Assembly (NCBI GenBank): GCA_013176395.1
Contig: JABMLP010000006.1
Coordinates: 310,001 to 374,000, forward strand
From: Venturia oleaginea
Lineage: Eukaryota > Ascomycota > Dothideomycetes > Venturiales > Venturiaceae
DNA: 64,000 bases
Reading direction: 5' to 3'
This document shows, piece after piece, positions 22,352 to 33,773 of the stretch. The translations under genes and the position numbers were made by a program. Numbering within the stretch: the stretch's first letter is position 1; every line of letters begins with the position of its first letter. The notes under the pieces were generated by a model. The model saw nothing but the letters and a program-made list of their open reading frames with translations, was not told where the DNA came from and ran no database searches.

Positions 22352-24244
22352 ATGGGCAATTCAAACGGAAAGCCCGTCATCTTCACCGACCAGGTCAACC
22401 TCAACCACTTTCGTCTGCTCCGAGTCGTCGGCAAGGGAGCGTTTGGCAAGGTCCGCATTGTGGAGCGCAAGGACAATGGCGACCAGTTTGCGCTCAAGTA
22501 CATCCGCAAGGATGAAGGTCCGTTGGCACTGTCGCTGTCACTGTGTTTTCTGGTGCTGCCATGCTGATGCCGTGTAACAGTGGTACGATCAGAGAGTGTA
22601 CGGAACATCATACGCGAGCGACGCATGTTGGAGCATCTGCGGCATCCCTTTCTTTGCAATCTGCGCTACAGCTTCCAAGACATTGAGTATTTGTGGGTGC
22701 TCTATCGTGCCCAGGAATTGGCTGAAAACATGGCTGACCAGCACAGATACCTCGTGGTCGACCTCATGACCGGCGGCGACCTGCGATTCCACATCTCACG
22801 CAAGACCTTTACCGAAGACGCCGTGCAGTTCTGGGTAGCATCTCTGGGTTGTGCGCTACGATACATACACACACAAGGCATAGTGCACCGCGATGTCAAG
22901 CCAGACAATGTGCTTTTGGACAAAGATGGACATGTGCATCTAGCTGACTTCGTAAGATTCTGCGTTTGACTATGGATGTGGAGCCAGTTGCTGACAGAAG
23001 GCAGAACGTTGCCTCGGATTTCAAGCCGGACAAGCCTTTGACGAGCAAGTCCGGAACACTGGCATATCTCGCGCCAGAGGTGTACGAGGGCAAAGGCTAT
23101 TCGTCCGAAGTCGACTGGTGGTCACTGGGGGTACTTTTCTACGAGTGCATTTATAACAAGGTACGATGGGTATCAATGATGACCTGGTGTGCCCTGCTCA
23201 CAAGAATAGCGACCATTTGAAGGTAACAGCCACGAAGCGCTCGCGCAGAAGATAATTAAAGCCGATCCTACATTTCCAGTCACAAATCCACCAGTGAGCA
23301 TGCCGTGTTTGCATGCCATAAGTTCATTGCTGGAGAAGGACAAACGCCAGCGGATAGGTGCTGCTGGATTCGACACTTTTGAAGACAACCCGTTTTTCCG
23401 GCCTCTCGATTTTGAGGCCCTGGAACGGAAGGAAATCGAGCCAGTGTTTCTGCCATCCACGGAAAAGACCAATTTTGATGCCACTTACGACTTGGAAGAG
23501 CTCCTACTCGAGGAAGCACCACTAGAAGCAAGAGCGCGGAGGCAGAAACCCCGTGAGCAGCTAAAGGACGGTGCAACCGAACAGGAGATACGCGCAGAGG
23601 AACTTCACAAGATGATAGAGACATTGTTTGAACCGTTTGATTACAGGACAGTGCCGATTGAAGACCGGTTACCAGATATCGGTGCTGTCACCCCAACCTC
23701 GAATATTTCACCAATTGAACAATCGAGACCGATTCCGACTTCTAATCCGTTAAACACGGAGGAAACCCTACGAGTATCCACACCGGTCGGCAATAGGTCG
23801 CGCTCATCAACAGCCTCGCCGAATGGCTCACCTCCACTGCCAAGTATCAACAATTTTGACCTCCACTTTAACACTGAAGCGATTCCTCGGTCAATACCGG
23901 ACGAATACCACCATTACCTCAAGGATGCCAATTCACGAGTAGAAAACACAGATCCCCCTGCTCAGCCGAGCTCGAACAAACGCAGAAGAGGTGTAACGCG
24001 GAATACAAGCGCTGGCGGTGGTACCCAGCATATCCTGCATGAGACCGGCAGCTGGGCAGAACTTGGCGCAAACGGCAACAACAACTCTGGGGCAATGTCG
24101 AGCGGCGATGAAAGGGAATCAAAAAGGCCGTCCGGGATGCTGGGATTCTTATCGCGTAAGAAAGGGCGCGAACGGAGTCCAAAGGCGCGCGAAAGAGGTG
24201 TGCTCGGCAAGGAGGGTGCGAGAGTGATTATCAGCAATTCTTGA
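22352..24244 (+). CDS. AGC-family Ser/Thr kinase of the YANK/STK32 type
   Basis: Exons 22352-22517, 22581-22692, 22747-22951, 23005-23160 and 23210-24244 give 557 residues with phase kept throughout. Seen: Gly-rich loop GKGAFGKV (residues 28-35), catalytic Lys in [17 protein letters not shown], and LADFNVASDFK. The usual DFG is therefore DFN, a known feature of YANK kinases. [20 protein letters not shown] and [12 protein letters not shown] follow, then [14 protein letters not shown]. The C-terminal half is long, Ser/Pro-rich and basic. The N-terminus MGNSNGK suggests N-myristoylation and so membrane tethering (inference). The first intron has a weak donor (GTCCGT), but the phase fits. The substrate is unknown. 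Confidence 0.9.
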
Positions 24245-25152
24245 AGTACAATGGATTGCTGGATCTGAAACGACAGCACGATCGCGAACAGGTCGCCAGA
24301 CGCGGCATTGCCCACGATTTACAAGCTGGCGACTGGGCGACTGTAGCTGCTACTCAGCCCCCGTCTGGTCTGGGAAGGGAGTGAGCATTGAGTATGCAGC
24401 ACAAATGGACGGAACGACACAGCGAGGAAACCTGTCTGTCACGGACGCTTTGTTCGATTTGGACAGGTGGGCTTGCGAATCTATCTCGGTACGGTTCAAA
24501 AAGAGAACCGTTGACAAACTTACGAGTAATGGACCATGTATAGGTTATTAGATGGTAAAGGGGTGGATGTTGGGTGAGCGCAATGGTATGTCTGGTTTCA
24601 GACAGCGGAAGGTTCATGTTCTGTTTTGGTTATTTGCATCTATACCGGATCGCTGCTATTTGGGAGGACCAGCTTTTGTAATATCAACGAATTCTCGTTT
24701 CTCTCTTGGTTATTTGGCGGACTTTGTCGGCATCTCTTTGCGCTCCCATGGATCGAAGAATATTCAGGTGTCGTACGAGCACCATCCACTCCAATCAAAC
24801 TCACTTCCTTCGATATACGACGCTGGAACTGGTCTTAGAGACGATTGTTCTTGGGGAATTATTCTTTCCATCATTTCCGCATTTTGATACAGTAGCGAAA
24901 GGAATACTACCTGTGCAAGTCCATTTCGGACACGGAATCAACCTCCAACTAGGAGAGGAGTTTGGATCTAGGCTGCCTTCAACTGCCACATGATAAAAAC
25001 CTACCGCCCTCGCTAAGGGGCTAACCACGCCAAGCATATCTCATAGATCCACCTTACATCCATAATGTTGGAACTGCGACAAACACGCACACTCTTTTCG
25101 TTGGTCGTCAGCAGGATGATGTGATAAATCAACACGGTATCAGAGACAAAAC
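24245..25152. other. Intergenic, no gene seen
   Basis: This 0.9-kb spacer between the kinase and the MYND gene has several overlapping short frames, none with domain content or good splice sites. Confidence 0.5.
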
Positions 25153-26025
25153 ATGGCGCCAACCGGCCTCCTAGATCTGAGGATTCCAGGACGGGCTGAC
25201 CGACCTCTCACCCTCGATGGCAAGCCCTTGAGCGTAAAGGACGAGAGCACACTCGGCAGCTATCCCGACGCTTTGGAGTTGACCACGGCAATCGGCGTGG
25301 CAATCACTCTCCACAACTGGTGTCCCGAAGCACTTTTCGCCCTCCTAGACATCGAGAACTGGTTCTCCTTCACCTGGATCTTGACGCTTGACCATGGAAC
25401 CGCCAACGAGTCAAAGATAGAAATCGGACGTGTCCGGAATCAAATCACAATGGGCACACTGAGCAAAGACGAGCATTGGAAGATGATGATAACCTTCGAT
25501 ATTTCACCTCTCGAAGCCAACCCATCTGGTGGCTCTTGGATTCCCAACACGAAGGAAACCATGCTCGAAGATGAAAAGGTGGAAGATGCAGCAGAAGTCG
25601 AGGAACTCGGTGTTTCTTTCGTCAAAGATTTAATCTTCAATCGCAGATGGCGCACGGGTAAAAACATCCGGCATGAATTCTTTATCGAATCCCCCAACAT
25701 CTGCATCGATCCCTGGGACGACGGAATGCGCATGAATCCACATTGGTTATACGAAAGTCTCGATGTTACAAAATGTACGACTTGCAAATCTGCTGCTGAT
25801 TCTGAGAAGTCTTTAAGCCGATGTGGTAGATGTGGGACAGCTTCTTACTGTTCAGGTCTGTGTCAGCAGAAAGATTGGCCGGTACACAAGGCTGTTTGCT
25901 CGATGAGTATGGAGGATAGAGGGAAGGCTCTCCACTATACAAGGCATGGGGGACTCGTTGGTTGGAAAGAGGAGAAGTCTGCGGATGAGGACAAGGCTTG
26001 GCAATTGACAGCTGATTCACTTTGA
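25153..26025 (+). CDS. MYND zinc-finger protein
   Basis: An intronless frame of 290 residues starting at ATG 25153. Residues 1-205 have no family I recognise. They contain WFSFTWILTLDHG, an acidic stretch EDEKVEDAAEVEE and SWIPNTKETM. The C-terminal region has the MYND pattern CTTCKSAAD..., CGRCGTASYCSGLCQ, DWPVHKAVC (C-x2-C, C-x2-C, C-x3-C and H-x3-C), which binds two zinc ions and usually mediates protein contacts. No SET domain is visible, so this is probably not a SMYD methyltransferase. The start fits an ATG preceded by AAAC in a region with good coding character. Confidence 0.85.
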   Translation: MAPTGLLDLRIPGRADRPLTLDGKPLSVKDESTLGSYPDALELTTAIGVAITLHNWCPEALFALLDIENWFSFTWILTLDHGTANESKIEIGRVRNQITMGTLSKDEHWKMMITFDISPLEANPSGGSWIPNTKETMLEDEKVEDAAEVEELGVSFVKDLIFNRRWRTGKNIRHEFFIESPNICIDPWDDGMRMNPHWLYESLDVTKCTTCKSAADSEKSLSRCGRCGTASYCSGLCQQKDWPVHKAVCSMSMEDRGKALHYTRHGGLVGWKEEKSADEDKAWQLTADSL

Positions 26026-26678
26026 GAGGTTGATGCTCCTCGTGCTTTTCATGCTCATTACTCTCTCAAAACCGGGCACAGCGAGGTCGTGACCCCACTG
26101 TGGCTACGTACTTTCACCTCCACGCCAGCCAAGGATACATACGAGCATCTCTGTCGCTCCACCATTCCACATTCCAAACCGGGGATTCTTGAACATTTTG
26201 TTCGACTACGTCTTCCATACGTCTCCACACTCTGCACCGTCATCATCACAATCGCGGTCGTACAGCAGATCCCCTAGAAAAGCTGTTAGCAGCAGTCGCG
26301 CGGACTTGAAACGAAGTATTCGAAGGCAGTGTGAAGTCCTCAAAGTCAGTCCTTCAAGCACATGTATAATCAATAGAGATCATAAGGGGTTGAAACTAAT
26401 ATGTAAAATGGATGCATATCATCATGTAGAGGCGTTTTGCTGTATAGATGCGATGGAGACAGAACATGTTACTTACCGGCACCGTGAACGAATGGAATGC
26501 CGGGAGGTTGCAAGTCCTGGCAGGCTTGTGGAGAGATTGTCGGAGGCTCCAAAATTGTATTTGAAGGATTTTTCGGGCCACGGGCCACCTCCGCTGGCGT
26601 CAGAGTGCACGTGATGGAGCCTGCGTTTGTTCGCCGAAGTGAAGTTTACCAATACATCAATATCGACATCCTCCCACC
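26026..26678. other. Intergenic, no gene seen
   Basis: This is the spacer between the MYND gene and the URI-type gene. It holds only short frames in conflicting directions. Confidence 0.5.
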
Positions 26679-28390
26679 ATGGCGCCATCACGAGATGGGC
26701 TTGAAAACCTGGAAAAGCTACGCATCTCACTTGAAGACAACATCCAGAAACTCCGCAAATCCCTTGCATACTGGCAACTGTGGGAGGCAGAGTACGAAGG
26801 CTTGAAGGAAACGCTCCAAACTCTCGAGGATGGCTCGTCTCCAGCTCATATGCTAGCAGCTGGCGTGGATATGGGAGGAGATATTGTGAACGAGAAAGGT
26901 GAGATCATACATGCTGGAGGACCAGGATGGTCAATTAATACCTTAAGCCCCAGAAATCAAGAGCCTCATTTGGCAGCCAAAAGGCACAGCTCGAAATAAA
27001 ACACAAATCCTCAACAACATAAATGGACGCATAGATACTGGCCAGAAGAATGCCTCTACTCTCCGGAAGCAACTGCTCACTGCCGAAGACAAGCTGGAAC
27101 AGGTCTTGTTCGTCAGCCAACCAGCAGCACAGACTGAAGATGGACTGCCTATCATGGCCATCACGGAAGAGCTCGACGATGAAGACAACGTTGTTTGTGC
27201 GTTGATGCAATCTCTCGTTCTCGCTAACGACTAACACTTCCTAAGCTAGCAATGTGAAACGAGAGGATGAGAATCTGGGCGCTGATGTGGATAAATACGT
27301 GGCCATGTTAAAGGACAAAGGGAAACAGCCAGCCGCGGACAATAGAAGCAATGCTCCTATCGCCGTGCCTGCAGCCGAGCCGAAGACTGCGCCTACAAAT
27401 GCGATATCCAGGAGATCAAGCATTGGGAAGAAGGTCTCGTTTGCGCAGGAGCCGGACATCAATGTCATTCCTCCTCGCGAATCGAACATCCCAGCTTTCT
27501 CCCCCTCGAACCTGGATACCACAAACCCCACAAGAACACCCAACGTCCATCCTACCAAGCAAATGATCCTGCTCGACGAGGAATACAACGCTATAGGCTC
27601 AGAGCCTTTGGAAGTCGTGGACACTTCGAAACTCGCAGACGAAGCTCGAGAGAATATGAATGGCATTGGCGCTATTGTTGCAAGCATGACCATTGATAGC
27701 ATGACAGATGACGACGACGACGAGGACGACTATGACAACGATAGCGAAGAGCTCGATGACATTGATTGGCGAACGCTCGACAGAGCACCTGTCGGAGCTG
27801 ATCTTGCAGATGAAGGCTACAAAAGCTATATCGAAAAATTGATGAAGAAGCATGAAGTCGCTTTCGAGAATGTCGGCCCGTGGCATGACGAATCAGCCCT
27901 CGAATCTCTTGCATCTTCCGGTTCCCTCATTGCGGCAAGCAAACCCAATCTAAGCAAGGTGGATTCGAATGGAGAGCAAAGCAAGGCTATTTCAGGACAG
28001 AAAGGCGTACGCTTCGCAGAGCAACTTGACATCAAAACTGCACCCCCTCCAGCAGCAATCGCCTCCACTCCAGTTCCATCCCAAGCAGCTCATGCTCCTT
28101 TCTCTGCCGATATCCATGAGCGAAGCGCCCCAAAGAAGCCTCTTGTAAACTCCATCGTCGAGCGAACTAGCAGCCCTCAGACCAGTGCCAATGCTCCGCC
28201 AATCGCCTCCACTCCAGTTCTATCCCAAGCAGCTCATGCTCCTTTCTCTGCCGATATCCTTGAGCGAAGCGCCCCAAAGAAGCCTCTTGTAAACTCCATC
28301 GTCGAGCGAACTAGCAGCCCTCAGACCAGTGCCAATGCTCCGCCACAGTCCAAGAAGGTAAGTCGATTTAAGGCAGCAAGATCAGGATAA
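26679..28390 (+). CDS. URI/Bud27-type unconventional prefoldin protein
   Basis: Bud27/URI acts with prefoldin-like partners and RNA polymerase subunit Rpb5 in polymerase assembly and TOR-linked growth control (family knowledge). Exons 26679-26898, 26954-27196 and 27246-28390 give 535 residues. The N-terminus has the prefoldin helices (LEKLRISLEDNIQKLRKSL, YWQLWEAEYEGLKE, KNASTLRKQLLTAEDKLEQV). The middle contains VSFAQEPDINVIPPRESNIP and an acidic run DDDDDEDDYDNDSEELDD. Two intron choices were decided by phase and by the family-like join NEKEIKSL. A 48-residue tandem duplication lies at residues about 425-520, and the end is basic (KKVSRFKAARSG). Confidence 0.85.
28057..28344 (+). repeat. 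144-bp tandem duplication inside the URI-type gene
   Basis: The two units, 28057-28200 and 28201-28344, differ at only about two positions. Each encodes 48 residues (IASTPV...TSANAPP). The unit is a multiple of three, so the frame is kept. Confidence 0.95.
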
Positions 28391-28742
28391 GGCACAATAG
28401 CAGTGAATGGCACGTAGCACTGCAGTGTTTGAACAACTCAGCGCCTAGAACAACATTTCCCTCCGTGACCTACACACTCCAGTTCGAAGTGCATGCGAAT
28501 AGGAACGAGCTATAGTGATCACCAAAAGCTATATAGTGGGACTCACCCCCTTTTCGGGAAGGTCAATGGTTCCCACTCAGCAGTTCCAAGATTGAAATAC
28601 AACAAGGCTCTCTGATGCTCCGCTTCCAATGCAAGCAACACAGTGCGCTGGCGTTCTTCCACGGATTTCCTACACGGAAGCTACTCGTTTCACTTTGTAC
28701 ATACACTCCGAATCTAATAAGATACATGACGAGCCTGCTTAT
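28391..28742. other. Convergent intergenic region
   Basis: These 352 bp lie between the 3' ends of the URI-type gene and the b5-FMN dehydrogenase. Terminator or poly(A) signals are expected; none was pinned down. Confidence 0.5.
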
Positions 28743-30272
28743 CTACAACTTTGTCATGGTTGTTCGTCGCACTATCTTCTTCGCATACGGGTGCTCTTCA
28801 CTTCTGTATACATATCTGTCCAACTCAGCCGTATTGACTAAGCCTGGATGGGCCTGGTCGAGACTCGTTATGCCAATCATTTGCATTGCTGTTTCCAACT
28901 CATCTTTCAGGACTGTGTTCACGTTAGCCGTACGATCCATCTGGTGGTATGGTCGACACTCACTCTCAATCGCATGCTCCATGCCTGCCTGTCCGTAGCC
29001 CACAGCATAGAGGAATGGTCGACCAAGACATACTCCGCTTGCGCCTAGACAGATTGCCTTCAAGATGTCGGTGCCACGTCTTATTCCGCCGTCGATGAAA
29101 ACCTCCATCTCTTCCATGACTTCGGGGCAGTTGGCCTGGATCTCCAACAGAGTAAGAATCGAGGGCTGTGCCGTATCGGCAGCTCGTCCTCCATGATTCG
29201 AGATGTAGATTCCTTTGCATCCAGCTTTCAGCGCCTTTTTGGCGTCCCATGCGCTCTGGATGCCCTTCACGAAAATGGGAGCCTTTGTGATGGTTTGCAG
29301 CCACCTTATATCTCTCCACTGTAGATCGGCATCAATAAAAGACCCAGTCGCTCTCGCCAGACCTGCTCCCTTCTTGTCCTTCTTCACATTTTGCGACTGG
29401 AAGCTTGTCGGTGCTCTGTAGGCAGCATCTGTCTTGACTCGCTCGTCTGCCTCGCGCTTGCCGACTACCGGTAAGTCAACAGTAACAATAATGGCTTGAG
29501 GTCTGTAAGACGAAACCTCCTTGACCAGTTTTTCGGTGATACGATGGTCTTTGTTCACGTAAAGTTGGAAGAAAACAGGCTGGTACTTTGGCATTACTTC
29601 CATTATCTCTGGGAAAGAGAAGGATGCATTATTGCAGGCGATGATTGTTGTTCCTTTCGCAACAAGTGCCCTTGCCATGGCCAATTCCCCTTCGGGATGT
29701 CCAAGTTTGGCCAATGCGGCTGGTGCCGAAAAGATGGGGACGTCGTATTTTGTTCCTAGGATCGAGGTGGATGTAGATACATTCTTGACCCCTGTGAGTA
29801 CGCGAGGTCGGAACCAGATGTTACGCCACCACTCTATATTGGCTTCCTTCGTGATGCAGTCATTCGCCGCCGTCATTTGGAACGCCCAACTCTTCGGGCT
29901 GAGGGATTTCCGAGCTACCTCCTCAAAATCGTACATGTTCAGTATGCTCTCCAGCGGCGGTTTCTCGTTCGCCGGCGGCCTCGAGGACTCGATGTTCGAG
30001 GATTGTCGGCGTCGCCATGCTTCTGTTACTGTCGATTCGTCCAGGATTCCCTTCCTTTTTGAGGCGGGCAGGTGTTCAGAGACGAGGGAGGGAGCGTGTA
30101 CTTCGTTGTAGGCTGCTGTCGCGTCTTGGCCCATATATTGATGTAGGATTTCGGCGCCACCTGGGTGTTTTAGGGCGAATTCTGTTACGTCCCAGATGAT
30201 GTTGTTGATGAGTATCCACGCGTCGTTGGTCGAAGCGTGCTTGGAGAGTTCAGACGTTGAAATGCTGGGCAT
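28743..30272 (-). CDS. Cytochrome b5-FMN dehydrogenase, flavocytochrome b2-like (L-2-hydroxy acid dehydrogenase)
   Basis: Intronless, 509 residues. An N-terminal cytochrome b5 domain has haem ligands His36 (KHPGGAEIL) and His59 (YNEVHAPS). The FMN-dependent TIM-barrel domain follows, with VPIFSAPAALAKLGHPEGE, ACNNASFS, PVFFQLYVN, VTVDLPVVGKRE, PIFVKGIQ, ISNHGGRAAD (catalytic His360), FIDGGIRRGTD and GASGVCLGRPFLYA. Yeast Cyb2 oxidises L-lactate and passes electrons to cytochrome c in the intermembrane space. Here no targeting sequence precedes the b5 domain, so a cytosolic or other location is likely. Where flavocytochrome b2 has GGRQLD this protein has GGRAAD, so the substrate may not be lactate. 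Confidence 0.9.
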   Translation of the reverse strand: MPSISTSELSKHASTNDAWILINNIIWDVTEFALKHPGGAEILHQYMGQDATAAYNEVHAPSLVSEHLPASKRKGILDESTVTEAWRRRQSSNIESSRPPANEKPPLESILNMYDFEEVARKSLSPKSWAFQMTAANDCITKEANIEWWRNIWFRPRVLTGVKNVSTSTSILGTKYDVPIFSAPAALAKLGHPEGELAMARALVAKGTTIIACNNASFSFPEIMEVMPKYQPVFFQLYVNKDHRITEKLVKEVSSYRPQAIIVTVDLPVVGKREADERVKTDAAYRAPTSFQSQNVKKDKKGAGLARATGSFIDADLQWRDIRWLQTITKAPIFVKGIQSAWDAKKALKAGCKGIYISNHGGRAADTAQPSILTLLEIQANCPEVMEEMEVFIDGGIRRGTDILKAICLGASGVCLGRPFLYAVGYGQAGMEHAIESECRPYHQMDRTANVNTVLKDELETAMQMIGITSLDQAHPGLVNTAELDRYVYRSEEHPYAKKIVRRTTMTKL

Positions 30273-31017
30273 TGTAGTGGTAAATTGTTCGACTGGCTCA
30301 GGTTTGCGTGAAAGCGATGATTTGGAGAACTATCTGGAGATGCTGATGGACTGAAATCTGGGGATGGAATTGGTTCCGCAGACCCCTCAAGCGCAAACAG
30401 CTATCCCGAGGGCCGATGGAGATGCCGATGCTGGGCAATGAGATCAATCCCTTCGTACGACGCGGGAACCAAGCAGCCGGCGTCTTTGATGTACAGTACA
30501 TGGTACATTGTAGGACAAAGACGCAAGGCTGTATATCCGATGATCCCGATTGCGCTTCAACCATGTGAAGCTCTATCGGCCGGCTGTTGATGGATACCAT
30601 ACAAGCTATTCATATTTACAGTTACTAGTCAAGTCATGCTCTATACAAAGCTCGACAGTGCCAATCAAATGAAGCGAGATAACGCCGTTATGTTTCGTTT
30701 CCATCCTGTTTCGTTTCCTGCCGTTACTCGACTTCCTTCCACAACCTCGAGGAAGGACACCAGGCGACGACCATCTCAAATAGAGCATTAATCAAAAGCA
30801 TCTTTCGAGCTGGCCTTGACTTGTCATTACCATGTTCCACCATGTCCATCACTCGACCGTATGTTCGGCCGCATCTCGTTCTAAGATGGACCAGGGTTGT
30901 CTCACCCATCGCTCAAATGCCACCTTTGAGCGCCTCTGTATCTCCATTCGCGTGTCCAGGGAATCACTCTCATTTCTCCGACTCGTTTTACTTCTCTACC
31001 ATTTTTGAAGGACAACT
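30273..31017. promoter_or_regulatory. Divergent promoter region
   Basis: This 745-bp stretch separates the minus-strand b5-FMN dehydrogenase from the plus-strand secreted protein. No specific binding sites were identified. Confidence 0.45.
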
Positions 31018-32736
31018 ATGAGGTTCTCCGCTCTTTTTCCAGCCTTGCTGGTGGGCAGCACCGTACAAGCATTTCTCATCCCACCCAAGGTGAACACATC
31101 GCAACTCATCGACTGGAAAATGGAGCACAAGCGCCAGGCTTTGGGGACATTGACATGGATGATTGGTAAGACGATTGCATCTCACAGTCCGGATATCGAA
31201 ACTTACCATATGCAGGAAAGGGAGGCAAAGTCTCTGACCCAGCTGGAGCTGCTTCAAAGAAGGTGGTCATGCAATCGCCCTCGCTGGTGCCTGGGGCGAA
31301 GAGGGTAAAAATGAGACATGGTCCTTACTCAAGTACGCTGCCCTGATAGCCCAGGAACGAGCAGATCGTTGACTTGTCGGCAGTACCGAACATGAACAAG
31401 AAAGGTATCACAGGAGAGGCCGGCTCGCTCTGGAACTACCCAGACACTTCGATCGAGAAGCCGTGTACGCAATGTACTGTTGTGGCTCAGCAGGCCGGCC
31501 TTGAATTTCCCGACGGGAAAAACGCGAACATAGATTCGGGCCTGTGGTTGCATCATGTGAGTGGAACAGAAGGAAACAGAAGACTTGGTGATTAGGTTGC
31601 TAATTCCCTCCTAGATGGTTCACTTTCTCACTGGGCCTGGACGATGGGATCCTACTTGTTTGAATTCTCCATCATTAGTAAGCGTCCAGATGGTCTACTT
31701 TTCGCCCTCTTAACTTCACTAACCTACGGCTATAGCCTCATTTCGATGTGGGAGCCACGCCTGGTAGCTCAGAACGATACTTCTCCTCTGGCAACGAGCG
31801 AACTTTCTTTGGTATGGACCACGCCGGTGCTGACACTAAGTTTGGGTATCACATTAAGCCTACTGATAAGATGGCCTTCATCGTGGACTTGATGAACATG
31901 AATATGGACGACAAGGTTAGCTGAGCTTGACCGAGACCACAAGGAGAGCGAAACTTACCACAGCTAGGTGGTCTACATGACGATGACATATGACTATGTT
32001 GACGGGCCGCTCCCTGCAGGTTGGCGCGAGGTCAAGAATGTTTGGTTCGTGGATCCTACTTCCACGATCGCCGAGCATTCAGAGCTAATATTTCTGTTGT
32101 AGGCTCGATGTGAATGAATGCGGCACTAGCGAGGTGAATCCTTTGAAGCAAAGCGGAAAATACACCATCCAGTCTAGACCGTGGACCCCGAATTTCGAGG
32201 GAGAGATCCTCGGCGTTGGCGGACATCTACATGACGGTTCGTAAACTAGCCCCTCTTCTTGGTGTGTATACTGACATGGTCAAAAGGCGGCGTTGACCTC
32301 CAAGTTCAAGTCGCTGGCCAAGACAACTGCGTTTCCAAGGCCGGCTATGGCGAGAAGCCCGAGTTTATCTTCAAGAAATCGACAATGGGGGCTGCCGCCG
32401 GTATGGCTGAAAAGCATATCTCGTCCATGTCGGCCTGCTACTTTAAGGAGCAAAAGGTGACGCAGCTTCTCAAGTCGCAGTCTTGGCAGATCAAGGGGAA
32501 CTATGATTATGAGAAGCAAGTTCCCCATCCAACCTTCTCTTAGGAGTCTTGTGGCTGACCATCAACGTGCAGGTTCCAAGGCAACAAAGATGATGGAAAG
32601 CAGTCGAGTGTGATGGGAATGTGAGTCTTCGGTTTGTTGTCATGCTTCAGGGGCTCCACTAATACTTCCAAACAGTGCTCTCATGTATGTCGCTATGAAG
32701 GACACGACAAAGCCCGGAGGGTCGAGGACAGGGTAG
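31018..32736 (+). CDS. Secreted protein with copper type II monooxygenase-like His motifs
   Basis: Ten exons (31018-31165, 31216-31304, 31365-31556, 31615-31677, 31736-31915, 31968-32044, 32103-32236, 32287-32515, 32573-32620, 32676-32736) give 406 residues. Phase closes exactly, including a GC-AG intron at 32516-32572. A signal peptide (MRFSALFPALLVGSTVQA) comes first. Then come SLWNYPDTSIEKPCTQC, GLWLHH-MVHF with HHM at residues 142-144, HFDVGATPG near residue 166 and GGHLHDGG with His291 and His293. The HHM pair plus a later H-x-H recalls the two copper sites of peptidylglycine and dopamine monooxygenases, which also have HHM and H-x-H. The overall similarity is not obvious, so the function is inference. 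The gene is widespread-looking rather than species-specific in style. Confidence 0.8.
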
Positions 32737-33773
32737 CGGCAATGTTCAGATGAGGCAGGTCGAGGTGTGTATAGCGTATAGTGCATAGTGTATACTACTC
32801 GCGCGTGCAATAGAATAGCGCCATATCTGGACATATCATAGCCATTGTTTGGCAGCTGGGAGGCTTCCAAAAAGCGTTCGCAAAGCAGCATATCAGACTC
32901 CCATAGGATGGTCATGGTTGCTGGTAGCCCAATTGGGCAATGCCCCCGTCTGGCGATGCTCTTGACCTCGGCTCGCAAGCACTTGACCAAATCCAGCAAG
33001 CAGAAAAGCGAGCAGCCACTTTTCCCACTCCATCTCCGTCTCCGTCTCCGTCTCCGTCTATTCTACCCGCCTACAATATTCTACCCGCCCCTCTGAAACG
33101 CCAACGTCCTCGGCCGCCCGCTTTCATTGTCAAGATTCAAATGATGGCAGGGACAATAGCTTTCAGCAGGCTGCTGCGCTATGCATATGCCCTGCTTAGG
33201 GGACGCCCTTCTCGATATCCTAGGTAGAAGTGTCTGGTGAGGGGAGAGTGAATATTCTACGAGTACCGCCAAAAGAGTTCCAACATCAAATCCGAGCTGA
33301 GGATCCGTCTAGAAACGGGATCCAGACTGTTTAGAATACTTGAGCTCTGGGCTTCTGGATCACGGCTGCAACACCGTGTCGATCCCCTTGGATGCTCGGC
33401 AGTACCATACCACGTTTTTCTTTTTCTGCCTCCACAGCCAAAGTTACCTCTCTTAAATGTTTCGAAACCTCCTTCAGTTCAAGCCTCTTACACCCTTCTA
33501 CCTTTCTTCTACCTTCTACATGATTCATTCGAAATCACTGAATCACAACCCCGGGCCCCTGATCTTAGCGCAACCCTCTCCCACATTCCAGTGCTGTCCA
33601 GCAACCGGAGCTTGTCACACACCATTACCAGCAGTTCCAACAGCCTCTACCCGTTTTCATGCAGCCTCTTTTACTTGGGATTGGGCCTTAATCCCAAATC
33701 TGCGCCTTTCATCCTTCAGACAACATTCCGTCTCCGACTTCCTGGACGACATCATCCACACATAGGCAAATCA
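32737..33773. other. Intergenic, with a short microsatellite
   Basis: A (TCTCCG)n run lies at about 33034-33058. No gene was recognised in this 1-kb spacer. Confidence 0.5.
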
